Below are positions 16,441 through 24,724 of a stretch of DNA of 64,000 bases, piece after piece. The stretch's first letter is position 1; each line of letters begins with the position of its first letter. A program made the translations under genes and the position numbers. Source of the stretch: an uncultured Winogradskyella sp. (GTDB lineage Bacteria > Bacteroidota > Bacteroidia > Flavobacteriales > Flavobacteriaceae); the NCBI RefSeq assembly GCF_947496485.1, contig NZ_CANMCZ010000001.1, positions 1,111,596 through 1,175,595 of the forward strand. The letters run 5' to 3'. The notes beneath the pieces were generated by a model that worked only from the letters and a program-made list of their open reading frames with translations, made no database searches and was not told the origin of the DNA.

Positions 16441-16762
16441 CGAAAAGCACAAGACTTCGGACATTATAGCAGCTAGTAGTTGCCTAAACCCATTGAAAGA
16501 TATGGGACAGTAGAGGTTGCAAGCCTATACTGTGCGGTGAACATTCTAATAGGCCGCCTCAAAGGAGGACGTCTATGAATGGTGAGGGAGCCAACCCTTG
16601 TAATTGCAAAGCGTGGTTTTATACCACTATGCAAGCCAAGTCTAAGTCGCTGAACGGCTATAATGTATTAGGCATCGGATAAGTACACAATTCTCAAGCG
16701 ATGAGAAGCGTGTGGAAAATTAGGGAAGGGCTACTGCTATAATCCTAAGAAAGCTTATCTAC
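16441..16762 (+). ncRNA. Candidate structured RNA segment
   Basis: Dense hairpins: CCCAT..ATGGG, ACAGTA..TACTGT (about 16507-16533), CCTC-AAAG-GAGG, TTGCA..GTGG..CCAC..TGCAA (about 16603-16633), TTCTCA-AGCGA-TGAGAA (about 16691-16707). No ORF over 60 aa. Confidence 0.45.
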
Positions 16763-16791
16763 AAGCGGAGGTATTCTCAGAACGCTTTTTT
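16763..16791 (+). terminator. Intrinsic terminator inside the array
   Basis: AAGCG-GAG-GTATT-CTC-AGAA-CGCTT followed by T tract. Confidence 0.6.
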
Positions 16792-16803
16792 AAAAAATTA
16801 AAC

Positions 16804-17008
16804 GCCTCTTTAGCTCAAAGGGAAGAGCTATGGTAAAAGATCCTTATCGTCGCCATGGAGTGATTGGATGATGTTGTTAGCGACGCGCTTGCTAATGAAT
16901 AGAATTTGCAGAAGCACCGAAATTAACAGGATTAAAAGTAGGGAAGCGCATTTATAGCCAATCTGTCCACTTTTAGTGGAAGTACCAGTTCGAATCTGGT
17001 AAGAGGTG
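16804..17008 (+). ncRNA. tRNA-like element with matched acceptor ends but about 130-150 nt of internal insertion
   Basis: GCCTCTT (16804-16810) pairs with AAGAGGT (17001-17007); D-arm GCTC/GAGC; T-arm ACCAG-TTCGAAT-CTGGT (16984-17000); long structured insert between. Confidence 0.5.
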
Positions 17009-17149
17009 CAAAATATTAAAGTATCAAGCTGGTCTTGTTGGGTGTTTCGGTATAGCACTATTGTGTAAAACGTTGCAGAGATGTATTATGTTTTTATATA
17101 CAACTAGACTTGAAGGTTACGGTTTTTTACCAAAATAAAAACCACCAGT

Positions 17150-17231
17150 TCTATGTACGTGAGTTCGAATCTCACCTTCCCCTCAAAAGAGAATAAAACA
17201 AGGGGAAGTAGCTTAGTGGTGAAGCAATAGA
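17150..17231 (+). ncRNA. Circularly permuted tRNA-like element P1
   Basis: Order: anticodon-stem 3' strand TCTAT, T-arm GTGAG-TTCGAAT-CTCAC, acceptor 3' strand CTTCCCC, 19-nt linker, acceptor 5' strand GGGGAAG, D-arm GCTT/AAGC, anticodon-stem 5' strand ATAGA. Acceptor 7/7 and anticodon stem 5/5 Watson-Crick. Confidence 0.6.
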
Positions 17232-17233
17232 TC

Positions 17234-17326
17234 GTAGCTGTCGTCGGTTCGAATCCGATCAGTAGCTTGGATAAATCCTTGGCTATTGTAGCTCAGTTTG
17301 GTTAGAGCACTACTCTTTTAAAGTAG
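17234..17326 (+). ncRNA. Circularly permuted tRNA-like element P2
   Basis: GTAG, T-arm GTCGG-TTCGAAT-CCGAT, CAGTAGC (17260-17266), linker, GCTATTG (17282-17288), D-arm GCTC/GAGC, CTAC/GTAG. Acceptor 7/7 with one G-U. Alternative partial conventional fold exists with downstream CAACACC. Confidence 0.5.
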
Positions 17327-17800
17327 GTTATGGACTCAAAATCCATCAACACCAAAGCTTATCATCTTGTAAAACTGATAGAAAAGCAGTCCGTCACACT
17401 GCTCAATAAAAATGGCGGAATAGTAGATTGTAAATTGGCTTTAATAGTAACTATTAGTGTTCAATAAAAAGCAATCTTAGACATACTTTGAATTACTGAT
17501 TTGTAATCTCAAAAGTGGTTACTACTTTGATTAAAAGTAAAAAGATAAAATAGAGATGTTTTCTTTTTTTGACTGACTTTCATTGTACTGATTATGACTG
17601 ATATTACTATGAGTAATTCCGTTTGGAAGAGATGATTTGCAATCTGCTATTTTCTTAAAAATAGGAATAAAAATAATAATAAACTTCAAATAGTGCTGAA
17701 CTCGTCAGACCTATTTTGAAGCTGGTAATCCGTCCGTTACAAGTATTACCAAATCGCCTTAGTTGGCAAACACTAATGTTTAATTTTAAAAACAAAAACA

Positions 17801-18898
17801 ATGTTACGAGTAAGAGTTAATGTAGGAAAAGTAGGTTTAGTATTCAAAAGAGGTGATTACGTTAAGGTAATTACTCAAGGAGTACACTGGTTAGGTTTAA
17901 ATCAACGTGTATTAACGTATGATTTAAGTACTATTTTCATAGCACCACTAGCATTAGAAATCTTATTAAAAGATGAGGTTTTGGCTAACATGCTAGACGT
18001 TATCGAGGTAAAGGACGGAGAATTGGTTTTACTTTACGAAAAAGGCAACTTTAAATCTGTTTTAACTTCTGGTCGCTATGCATACTGGAAAGGTTTGATT
18101 GAGCGTGAGTACGTACGTGTAGATTTAAGCAAAATCTACATTACAGAAAGCTTAGACAAATCATTATTTAGCAAATTAGAAGTTAGTAAATACATTAGAA
18201 CGTTTGAAGTAGCAGCTTACGAGAAAGCGGTGCTTTTAGTAGATGATGTATATACAAAAACTCTAGAAGGTGGTACTTATCGTTTCTGGAGAAATGATAC
18301 TACTGTTAAAATTGCTAAAGTGGATTTACGTCAGCTCCAATTAGAAATTGCAGGACAAGAATTGTTAACTAAAGATAAGGCAGCTATCAGAATTAACTTT
18401 TACACACAGTACAAAGTTACAGATGTAGAAAAAGCACTTTTAGATAACAAAGATTACGAAAAGCAATTATACATTACTATGCAATTAGTTTTGCGTGCTT
18501 ATGTTGGCGCCTACACTTTAGATGAATTGCTAGAACGTAAAGAAAATATTGCAGAAGCTGTATTTGAAGACGTAAAAGCAGGTGCTACTAAATTAGGTGT
18601 AACCGTTTTAAACTGCGGTATTAGAGATGTAATTTTAACCGGTGAAATGAAGGATATTATGAACCAAGTTTTAGTTGCACAAAAGAAAGCACAAGCTAAT
18701 GTTATTATGAGACGTGAAGAAACAGCTTCTACACGTAGCTTGCTAAATACGGCAAAGTTGATGGAAGAGAATGACATGCTGTACAAGCTAAAGGAGATGG
18801 AATATGTGGAAAAAATCGCTGAGAAAATTGGCGAGATCACAGTCTCAGGTAATGGAAATATGGTAACACAATTAAAGGAGATTTTCTCTGGAAAATAA
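17801..18898 (+). CDS. Slipin family / SPFH (band 7) protein
   Basis: SPFH signatures: LEGGTYRFWRNDTTVKIAKVDLRQLQLEIAGQELLTKDKAAIRINFYTQYKVTD, and AYVGAYTLDELLERKENIAEAV; no obvious TM segment at N-terminus. Confidence 0.88.
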   Translation: MLRVRVNVGKVGLVFKRGDYVKVITQGVHWLGLNQRVLTYDLSTIFIAPLALEILLKDEVLANMLDVIEVKDGELVLLYEKGNFKSVLTSGRYAYWKGLIEREYVRVDLSKIYITESLDKSLFSKLEVSKYIRTFEVAAYEKAVLLVDDVYTKTLEGGTYRFWRNDTTVKIAKVDLRQLQLEIAGQELLTKDKAAIRINFYTQYKVTDVEKALLDNKDYEKQLYITMQLVLRAYVGAYTLDELLERKENIAEAVFEDVKAGATKLGVTVLNCGIRDVILTGEMKDIMNQVLVAQKKAQANVIMRREETASTRSLLNTAKLMEENDMLYKLKEMEYVEKIAEKIGEITVSGNGNMVTQLKEIFSGK

Positions 18899-18909
18899 GT
18901 GGGTGTTTT

Positions 18910-18945
18910 AGCACAATCTTTTATTAAAAAGGTTGTGCTTTTTTA
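18910..18945 (+). terminator. Intrinsic terminator after slipin gene
   Basis: AGCACAATC...GGTTGTGCTTTTTT. Confidence 0.75.
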
Positions 18946-19082
18946 GTAGAATTTAAAATCAATTTCTATTGATAATATTTTGAGAAATAATACTAGTTTA
19001 TATACTAATAAAACATAAAGTTTATCAAAAAAAGAGCTATTAATTTGCTTTAATAACCTCAATTAAAAATAAAAATATAGAA

Positions 19083-19120
19083 TGTCGGTTTATTGCTAAT
19101 AAGTGTCGGTTTTATGCTAA
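19083..19120 (+). repeat. Two 17-nt near-identical direct repeats with 21-bp period
   Basis: TGTCGGTTTATTGCTAA (19083-19099) and TGTCGGTTTTATGCTAA (19104-19120). Confidence 0.75.
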
Positions 19121-19228
19121 CCTTATATAATAATATATAGTATTTTTAATTTTATATCAGTAATTTGTAGAACTGAGTTGTTATATACGAAAGAACCATA
19201 ACAATTTTGGTGAAATAGCAGAATAAAT

Positions 19229-20134
19229 ATGAATGCCCTAAAAGTCATAATTTACTTTTCAATTTTCAAATACCCTTTAACTTTGGAGGAAATATTCTCA
19301 TTTTCTTCTGCTGCAAGTATAGAAGAAACTAGAGTACAGATTCAAAAGCTAATCGAAAAAAAAATAGTCTATAAGTTTGGGCATTTCTACTCAGATATTA
19401 ATGATTATACTTTAGTAGAAAGGCGACTTAGTGGTAATAAAATGGCAGATGATATAATGCCAAAAGCCTTAAAAAGAGCAAAACTTATTATGTCTTTTCC
19501 TTTTGTTGAATCGGTCTCTATCTCTGGTTCTTTATCTAAAAATTATTACGATGATACTGGTGATATAGATTTTTTTCTCATTACAAAACCTAGATACTTA
19601 TGGTTAGCGAGAACCTTCTTAATTGCTTATAAAAAATTGTTTTTGCTTAATTCTAAAAAATACTTTTGCGTTAATTATTTTATCAGTTCAGATCGACTAA
19701 AAATAGCTGAGCAAAATAAATTTACTGCTACAGAATTAATAACTCTTAAGCCTATTTATGGTAAAGCAGTCTTTCATGCTTTTATTGCAGAAAATCAATG
19801 GGCTCTAGATTTTTATCCCAATAGACCTTTACATTCGGATTTATTGAATGACAATTTCAGTAAACCTTTGTGGAGTAAATTTTTAGAAGGCTTATTTAAG
19901 AATAAAGTAGGGCATAATTTAAATCATTATTTTAAGAGACTTACTCTAAAAAAATGGAAATCTAAGTTTAAACATCTTAAGAAAAAGGAATTTGAGATTG
20001 CAATGAAATCTACCAACGATGTTTCTAAACATCATCCACAAGATTTTCAATCAAAAGTAATTGTATCACTTAACGAGCGTTATGATGTAAAAAATAAAGC
20101 ATATAACCTTAACTTAACTATGGAAAATGCTTGA
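19229..20134 (+). CDS. Nucleotidyltransferase-fold protein
   Basis: SVSISGSLSKNYYDDTGDIDFFLITKP = GS...DxDFF pol-beta nucleotidyltransferase motif. Confidence 0.75.
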   Translation: MNALKVIIYFSIFKYPLTLEEIFSFSSAASIEETRVQIQKLIEKKIVYKFGHFYSDINDYTLVERRLSGNKMADDIMPKALKRAKLIMSFPFVESVSISGSLSKNYYDDTGDIDFFLITKPRYLWLARTFLIAYKKLFLLNSKKYFCVNYFISSDRLKIAEQNKFTATELITLKPIYGKAVFHAFIAENQWALDFYPNRPLHSDLLNDNFSKPLWSKFLEGLFKNKVGHNLNHYFKRLTLKKWKSKFKHLKKKEFEIAMKSTNDVSKHHPQDFQSKVIVSLNERYDVKNKAYNLNLTMENA

Positions 20135-21590
20135 TGTTGTATTCTCACATTCATATTATTACAAATTTGACTCTAAGCAATGGAGCAATAAAACACCTTA
20201 TCCTCCATTAGGCACTTTATATGCAGCATCATATCTAAGAGAAAATAACTATAGCGTTGGTGTTTTTGATGCTAATCTTATAGATAATCCTGCCGAAGTA
20301 AAACCCTATCTAGAAACGCATCAACCAAAAACATTTGTGCTTTATGATGATGGTTTTAATTACCTAACAAAAATGTGTTTAACCACCATGCGTGAGGCTG
20401 CTTTTAAAATGATTAAAATCGCAAAAGCACTTAATTGCAAAGTAATAGTTTGTAGTTCTGACTCTACAGATCATTATGAAAAATACTTAGATGCTGGTGC
20501 AGATTTTATTATACAAGGTGAAGGTGAAATTTCTTTAAAAGAATTAGTTGATGCATTGGCAAATAATGAAGACCCAACGTCTGTCAAGGGGTTAGTTTTT
20601 AAGAATGGATATGAAATTGTTAAGAATCCTAAACATCCTGTTTTACGTGATTTAGATACTTTACCAATGCCAGCTTGGGACTTAATAGATATTCAGCCTT
20701 ATAAAGCCATTTGGGAGAGCGGAGGTAATGAGTTTACGCTAAATATTGCAACGACTCGTGGTTGCCCTTTTAAATGTAATTGGTGTGCAAAACCCATTTA
20801 TGGGAATCGTTACAATTCGCATTCGCCAGAGTACATAACTAAACATATTAAACACCTATCAGAAACATACAACGTCAACCGATTTTGGATGTGTGATGAT
20901 ATTTTTGGATTGAAACCAAATTGGGTTCAAAATTTTAATATGGAACTTAAAAAAGAAAAGCTTTCAATTTCGTACTATATACAAAGCCGTGTTGATTTAT
21001 TATTAAAAGAAGATACTATTGATGCTTTAGCAGAGAGTGGATTAGAAGAGGTTTGGGTTGGCGCAGAAAGCGGTTCTCAAGTCATATTAGATGCTATGGA
21101 TAAGGACACAACTGTTGAGGAAATCTATGAAGCTACGCGATTATTAAAAGAAAAAAATGTTCGTGTTGCTTTCTTTATACAGTTTGGATACCTAGGAGAA
21201 ACTAAAGAAGATATTGCCAAAACAGTAGCTATGATTAAAGAATTAGTGCCAGATAATTTAGGTGTTTCTGTTTCATATCCATTACCTGGAACTAAGTTTT
21301 ATGATAAAGTAAAAGACGACTTAAAGCTAAAAGCAAACTGGACAGACTCTGATGATTTAGCTATGCTTTTTAAAGGAACTTACAGCTCTGCATTTTACAG
21401 AAAATTACAACGTTACGTACATAAAGAATATAGAAAAAGTCAAGCTTTTAAAAATATAAAATCACTTTTTAAAAATCCTTTGAAATTATCCAAACAACAA
21501 TGGAGGTCAATGCTTTTATTAGGTTATTATTTACCATCTGCTTTATTAGACAAAATTCAACTTAAATCCATGGAGCCAAAAAATGCCTAA
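20127..21590 (+). CDS. B12-binding domain radical SAM protein
   Basis: N-terminal B12-binding-like region, TTRGCPFKCNWCAKP (CxxxCxxC), EEVWVGAESGSQ. Confidence 0.92.
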   Translation: MLDVVFSHSYYYKFDSKQWSNKTPYPPLGTLYAASYLRENNYSVGVFDANLIDNPAEVKPYLETHQPKTFVLYDDGFNYLTKMCLTTMREAAFKMIKIAKALNCKVIVCSSDSTDHYEKYLDAGADFIIQGEGEISLKELVDALANNEDPTSVKGLVFKNGYEIVKNPKHPVLRDLDTLPMPAWDLIDIQPYKAIWESGGNEFTLNIATTRGCPFKCNWCAKPIYGNRYNSHSPEYITKHIKHLSETYNVNRFWMCDDIFGLKPNWVQNFNMELKKEKLSISYYIQSRVDLLLKEDTIDALAESGLEEVWVGAESGSQVILDAMDKDTTVEEIYEATRLLKEKNVRVAFFIQFGYLGETKEDIAKTVAMIKELVPDNLGVSVSYPLPGTKFYDKVKDDLKLKANWTDSDDLAMLFKGTYSSAFYRKLQRYVHKEYRKSQAFKNIKSLFKNPLKLSKQQWRSMLLLGYYLPSALLDKIQLKSMEPKNA

Positions 21591-22365
21591 CGATTTTGAT
21601 ATTGCTTCTACTAAATATGATACTACCTTTACATTTTCTAATATTGGTAAAGCACAACGCCATATGGTTTTTAAATATCTAAATCCAATATTAAATCAAG
21701 GAAAAAAGCTTTCCATTTTAGAATTAAATTGTGGTACAGGAGAAGATGCCATTCATTTTGCAAAATTAAATCATAATGTTTTAGCTACAGATATTTCAGA
21801 AGGTATGATTAAAGTTGCCAGAGCAAAAACTAATTCAAAGAATTTAATCTTTAAAACCCAAGATATTAATACTATTACTACAAACACATTCAAAACAAAG
21901 TTTGATTTCATTTTTTCAAATTTTGGAGGTCTTAATTGTTTATCTAAAGCTGAGCTAGATCTTTTCTTTAAAAAAGCTCATAAACTATTAAACCCTGAAG
22001 GTAAAATAGTTTTAGTCATTATGCCTAAACATTGTCTTTGGGAAAGATTATACTTTATTTTAAAAGGGAGTTTTAAAAAAGCTAATAGGCGTAAAACAAA
22101 TGAAAAGGTAATCGCTAATGTTGATGGAGTTGCGGTTAAAACTTGGTATTACAATCCTGAAGAAATCGTATCTTTAAATGCATCTCAATATGCCACAAAC
22201 AATATTAAACCAATAGGATTAGCAATACCTCCATCATATCTTGAAAATTCATTTTTAGCCAAAAAGCCATTCTTGTCAATTTTCAAAAGTATTGATGCTG
22301 TGATTACGGGTTCTTATTGGGCAAAATATGCAGACCATTTTTTAATTGAACTCAAGAAAAACTAA
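21583..22365 (+). CDS. Class I SAM-dependent methyltransferase
   Basis: LSILELNCGTGEDAIHFAKLNHNVLATDISEGMIKVA. Confidence 0.9.
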   Translation: MPNDFDIASTKYDTTFTFSNIGKAQRHMVFKYLNPILNQGKKLSILELNCGTGEDAIHFAKLNHNVLATDISEGMIKVARAKTNSKNLIFKTQDINTITTNTFKTKFDFIFSNFGGLNCLSKAELDLFFKKAHKLLNPEGKIVLVIMPKHCLWERLYFILKGSFKKANRRKTNEKVIANVDGVAVKTWYYNPEEIVSLNASQYATNNIKPIGLAIPPSYLENSFLAKKPFLSIFKSIDAVITGSYWAKYADHFLIELKKN

Positions 22366-23750
22366 TGAGCATTGTACTTACGCACACCTATTATCTATAC
22401 GAAGATGCCAAAGAGCAAGCTATTATGAAGCCCTATCCTCCATTGGGTTTATTATACATTTCTGGGTATTTAAATGAACATAATATTGAAAATCACCTTT
22501 ATGATTCTACGTTTTATTCAAAAGAAGAACAACTTCAGTTTATAAAAGAAACACAACCAAAAGCTGTTGCTATTTATACCAATTTAATGACAAAAATTAA
22601 TGTTATTAAATTGATTAAAATTCTAAAAAGTGACTCTACATACGGCTTCCCAAAACTCATATTAGGTGGTCCTGATATCACCTATAATTGTCAAAATTAT
22701 CTCAGGTCTGGAGTTGATTTTCTAATAATTGGCGAAGGAGAGCAAACGACTCTAGAGCTTTATAATGCTATAGTAAATAATTCAGAATACAACGAAATTA
22801 CAGGTATTGCTTATTTAGAAAACGGAAGCGTAACAAAAACACCACCTAGGTTGAAGATGAAAGATCTTTCTGAATTGCCATTACCAAATAGAGCGGCTAT
22901 TCCTATTGAGAAATATTTAGAAACTTGGAAAACTAATCATGGCATGAGCTCTATGACTGTGAGCACACAACGTGGTTGTCCTTATACCTGTAAATGGTGT
23001 AGCACAGCAGTCTATGGGTTGAGTTACAGGAGACGACCAACGAACTTAGTTGCAGCGGAATTAAAAATGCTTAAAAACGATTATAATCCTGATAGTATTT
23101 GGTTTGTTGACGATGTGTTTACAGTAAGTCATAAATGGATTAAAAGTTTTCATGAAGAAGTGATAAAGCAAGATGCTATTATTCCTTTTGAATGTATTAC
23201 CAGAGCAGAACGTTTAAATGACGAAATTTTGCAACTATTAAAAGAAGCAGGTTGTTATAGAATATGGATAGGTGCAGAAAGTGGTTCTCAAAAAATTATT
23301 GATGCTATGGATAGACGTGTTGATGTCGATGTAGTGAAAACAGCCATTCAAAAAACAAATGCGTTAGGTATGGAAACTGGCACCTTTATTATGGTAGGTT
23401 ATCCTGGTGAAGACGAAAAAGATATTAGCGACACAATTACTTATCTAAAAGCAGCTAATCCAACACATTTTACAATTACTGTTGCCTATCCAATCAAAGG
23501 CACATCGCTATATAATGAAATTGAAGATAAAATAACTAATCAACCCAATTGGGAAACTTCAACAGATAGAGATATTGATTTTACAAGAACCTATTCTCGT
23601 AAATTTTATGATTATGCAGTAAGACGAATTGTTAATGAAGTCACAGCCGCAAGAACCCAAAACTTAACAGAGCGGCTAAAACTGAAGATTAAAAGTACTG
23701 CGGCGCTTTTGTTGATGAAAATATATAAATTAAATTTATTCAGCTTATAA
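22365..23750 (+). CDS. B12-binding domain radical SAM protein
   Basis: STQRGCPYTCKWCSTAVYG (CxxxCxxC); paralog of 20127-21590. Confidence 0.92.
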   Translation: MSIVLTHTYYLYEDAKEQAIMKPYPPLGLLYISGYLNEHNIENHLYDSTFYSKEEQLQFIKETQPKAVAIYTNLMTKINVIKLIKILKSDSTYGFPKLILGGPDITYNCQNYLRSGVDFLIIGEGEQTTLELYNAIVNNSEYNEITGIAYLENGSVTKTPPRLKMKDLSELPLPNRAAIPIEKYLETWKTNHGMSSMTVSTQRGCPYTCKWCSTAVYGLSYRRRPTNLVAAELKMLKNDYNPDSIWFVDDVFTVSHKWIKSFHEEVIKQDAIIPFECITRAERLNDEILQLLKEAGCYRIWIGAESGSQKIIDAMDRRVDVDVVKTAIQKTNALGMETGTFIMVGYPGEDEKDISDTITYLKAANPTHFTITVAYPIKGTSLYNEIEDKITNQPNWETSTDRDIDFTRTYSRKFYDYAVRRIVNEVTAARTQNLTERLKLKIKSTAALLLMKIYKLNLFSL

Positions 23751-23751
23751 C

Positions 23752-24714
23752 ATGGTTACTGTAGTCATCCCCACATATAAGCGTTTAGATTCATTAAAAC
23801 GTACTTTACAAAGTATTGAAAAACAATCTCTTTTACCTGAAAAGGTTCTTATTGTTATTGCAGGAATTAGTGAAACTGAGATAGCAAAGGTTATCCAAAA
23901 TTTTACTTTACCAATAGAGGTTATCATTTCAGAACCTTCAGTATGTAAACAACGTAATATAGGAATAAAAAAAGCAGTAACTCGTTATATTTTATTGTGT
24001 GATGACGACATAGTGCTACCTGAAAACTATATAAAGACGCTCATAACTTATTACTATTCAAACCCTGAAACTCGCATAGTAACAGGTGAAGAATTAAGAC
24101 TTCAGCCTGATATGAACTGGAGACCTTTTACAGACAAGACTAGTTTTCTCAGACTTTATTATCATTACATTTTTAGTCTACCTGTATGGGATGATTTAAA
24201 CTACCGAAAACCAACGAAGAGTTTCTTGAAAAAATACATTCTCGACATATATAAAAAAAAAGGAAATAGAATAACAAATGCAGGCTGGCCCTTGTTAACG
24301 AACAGATCTTCTTTAGTTTTTAAAACAAGTATATATAGTTTACAAGCGGCTTTAATTCCTAAAGCCTTTCTCCAAAAGAATTTGTTCGATGAAAATTTAG
24401 AGCAATATGGAATAGGTGACAATTATGATGTAGGATTACGAATTAATACAAACAAATACCAAACACATGTTCTTACAACAATTCCTTATAAACATTACAA
24501 GGCGCCATCAAATAGGCTAGAACCATCACAGGCCTACTATTATAGAACCAAAACATTATATCAGTGTTTAAAGAAACTTTCTGGATTTAGTTCAAAAAAT
24601 ATATGGTATTTTCGATGGTCTTTGTTTGGAAATGGTATAGCTTTTTTGATAAAAGGACGATTCAATTACCTAAAATCAAATTATAAGGTTTTTTGGAATA
24701 CACTAACTTCTTAA
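23752..24714 (+). CDS. Glycosyltransferase family 2
   Basis: VTVVIPTYKRLDSLKRTLQSIEKQ ... RYILLCDDDIVLPENYI. Confidence 0.9.
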   Translation: MVTVVIPTYKRLDSLKRTLQSIEKQSLLPEKVLIVIAGISETEIAKVIQNFTLPIEVIISEPSVCKQRNIGIKKAVTRYILLCDDDIVLPENYIKTLITYYYSNPETRIVTGEELRLQPDMNWRPFTDKTSFLRLYYHYIFSLPVWDDLNYRKPTKSFLKKYILDIYKKKGNRITNAGWPLLTNRSSLVFKTSIYSLQAALIPKAFLQKNLFDENLEQYGIGDNYDVGLRINTNKYQTHVLTTIPYKHYKAPSNRLEPSQAYYYRTKTLYQCLKKLSGFSSKNIWYFRWSLFGNGIAFLIKGRFNYLKSNYKVFWNTLTS

Positions 24715-24724
24715 TATCTGTTTT

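Noticed and set aside
16804-17008. Group I intron in a tRNA
   Set aside because: P1-like helix with U-G is suggestive, but insert is short and I could not identify P/Q/R/S core elements or a clean spliced anticodon arm; kept only as a test, not a call.
15964-17008. tmRNA, RNase P RNA or group II intron
   Set aside because: No GGxTTCGAC tmRNA start, no RNase P conserved core, no domain V-like hairpin recognised by eye.
16828-17058. 76-aa - strand ORF
   Set aside because: Antisense to an interrupted tRNA-like element; composition not protein-like.
15099-17326. Prophage-borne tRNA cluster
   Set aside because: No integrase, capsid, terminase or other phage genes in the flanks; flanked by TPR and slipin genes.
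17330-17346. Isolated Leu(CAA) anticodon-arm decoy (ATGGA-CTCAAAA-TCCAT)
   Set aside because: Also fits a T-arm with T54 changed to C, in the right place for a conventional tRNA-like fold; ambiguous, so not claimed.
18511-18840. 109-aa - strand ORF inside slipin
   Set aside because: Fully antisense to a well-supported coding gene.
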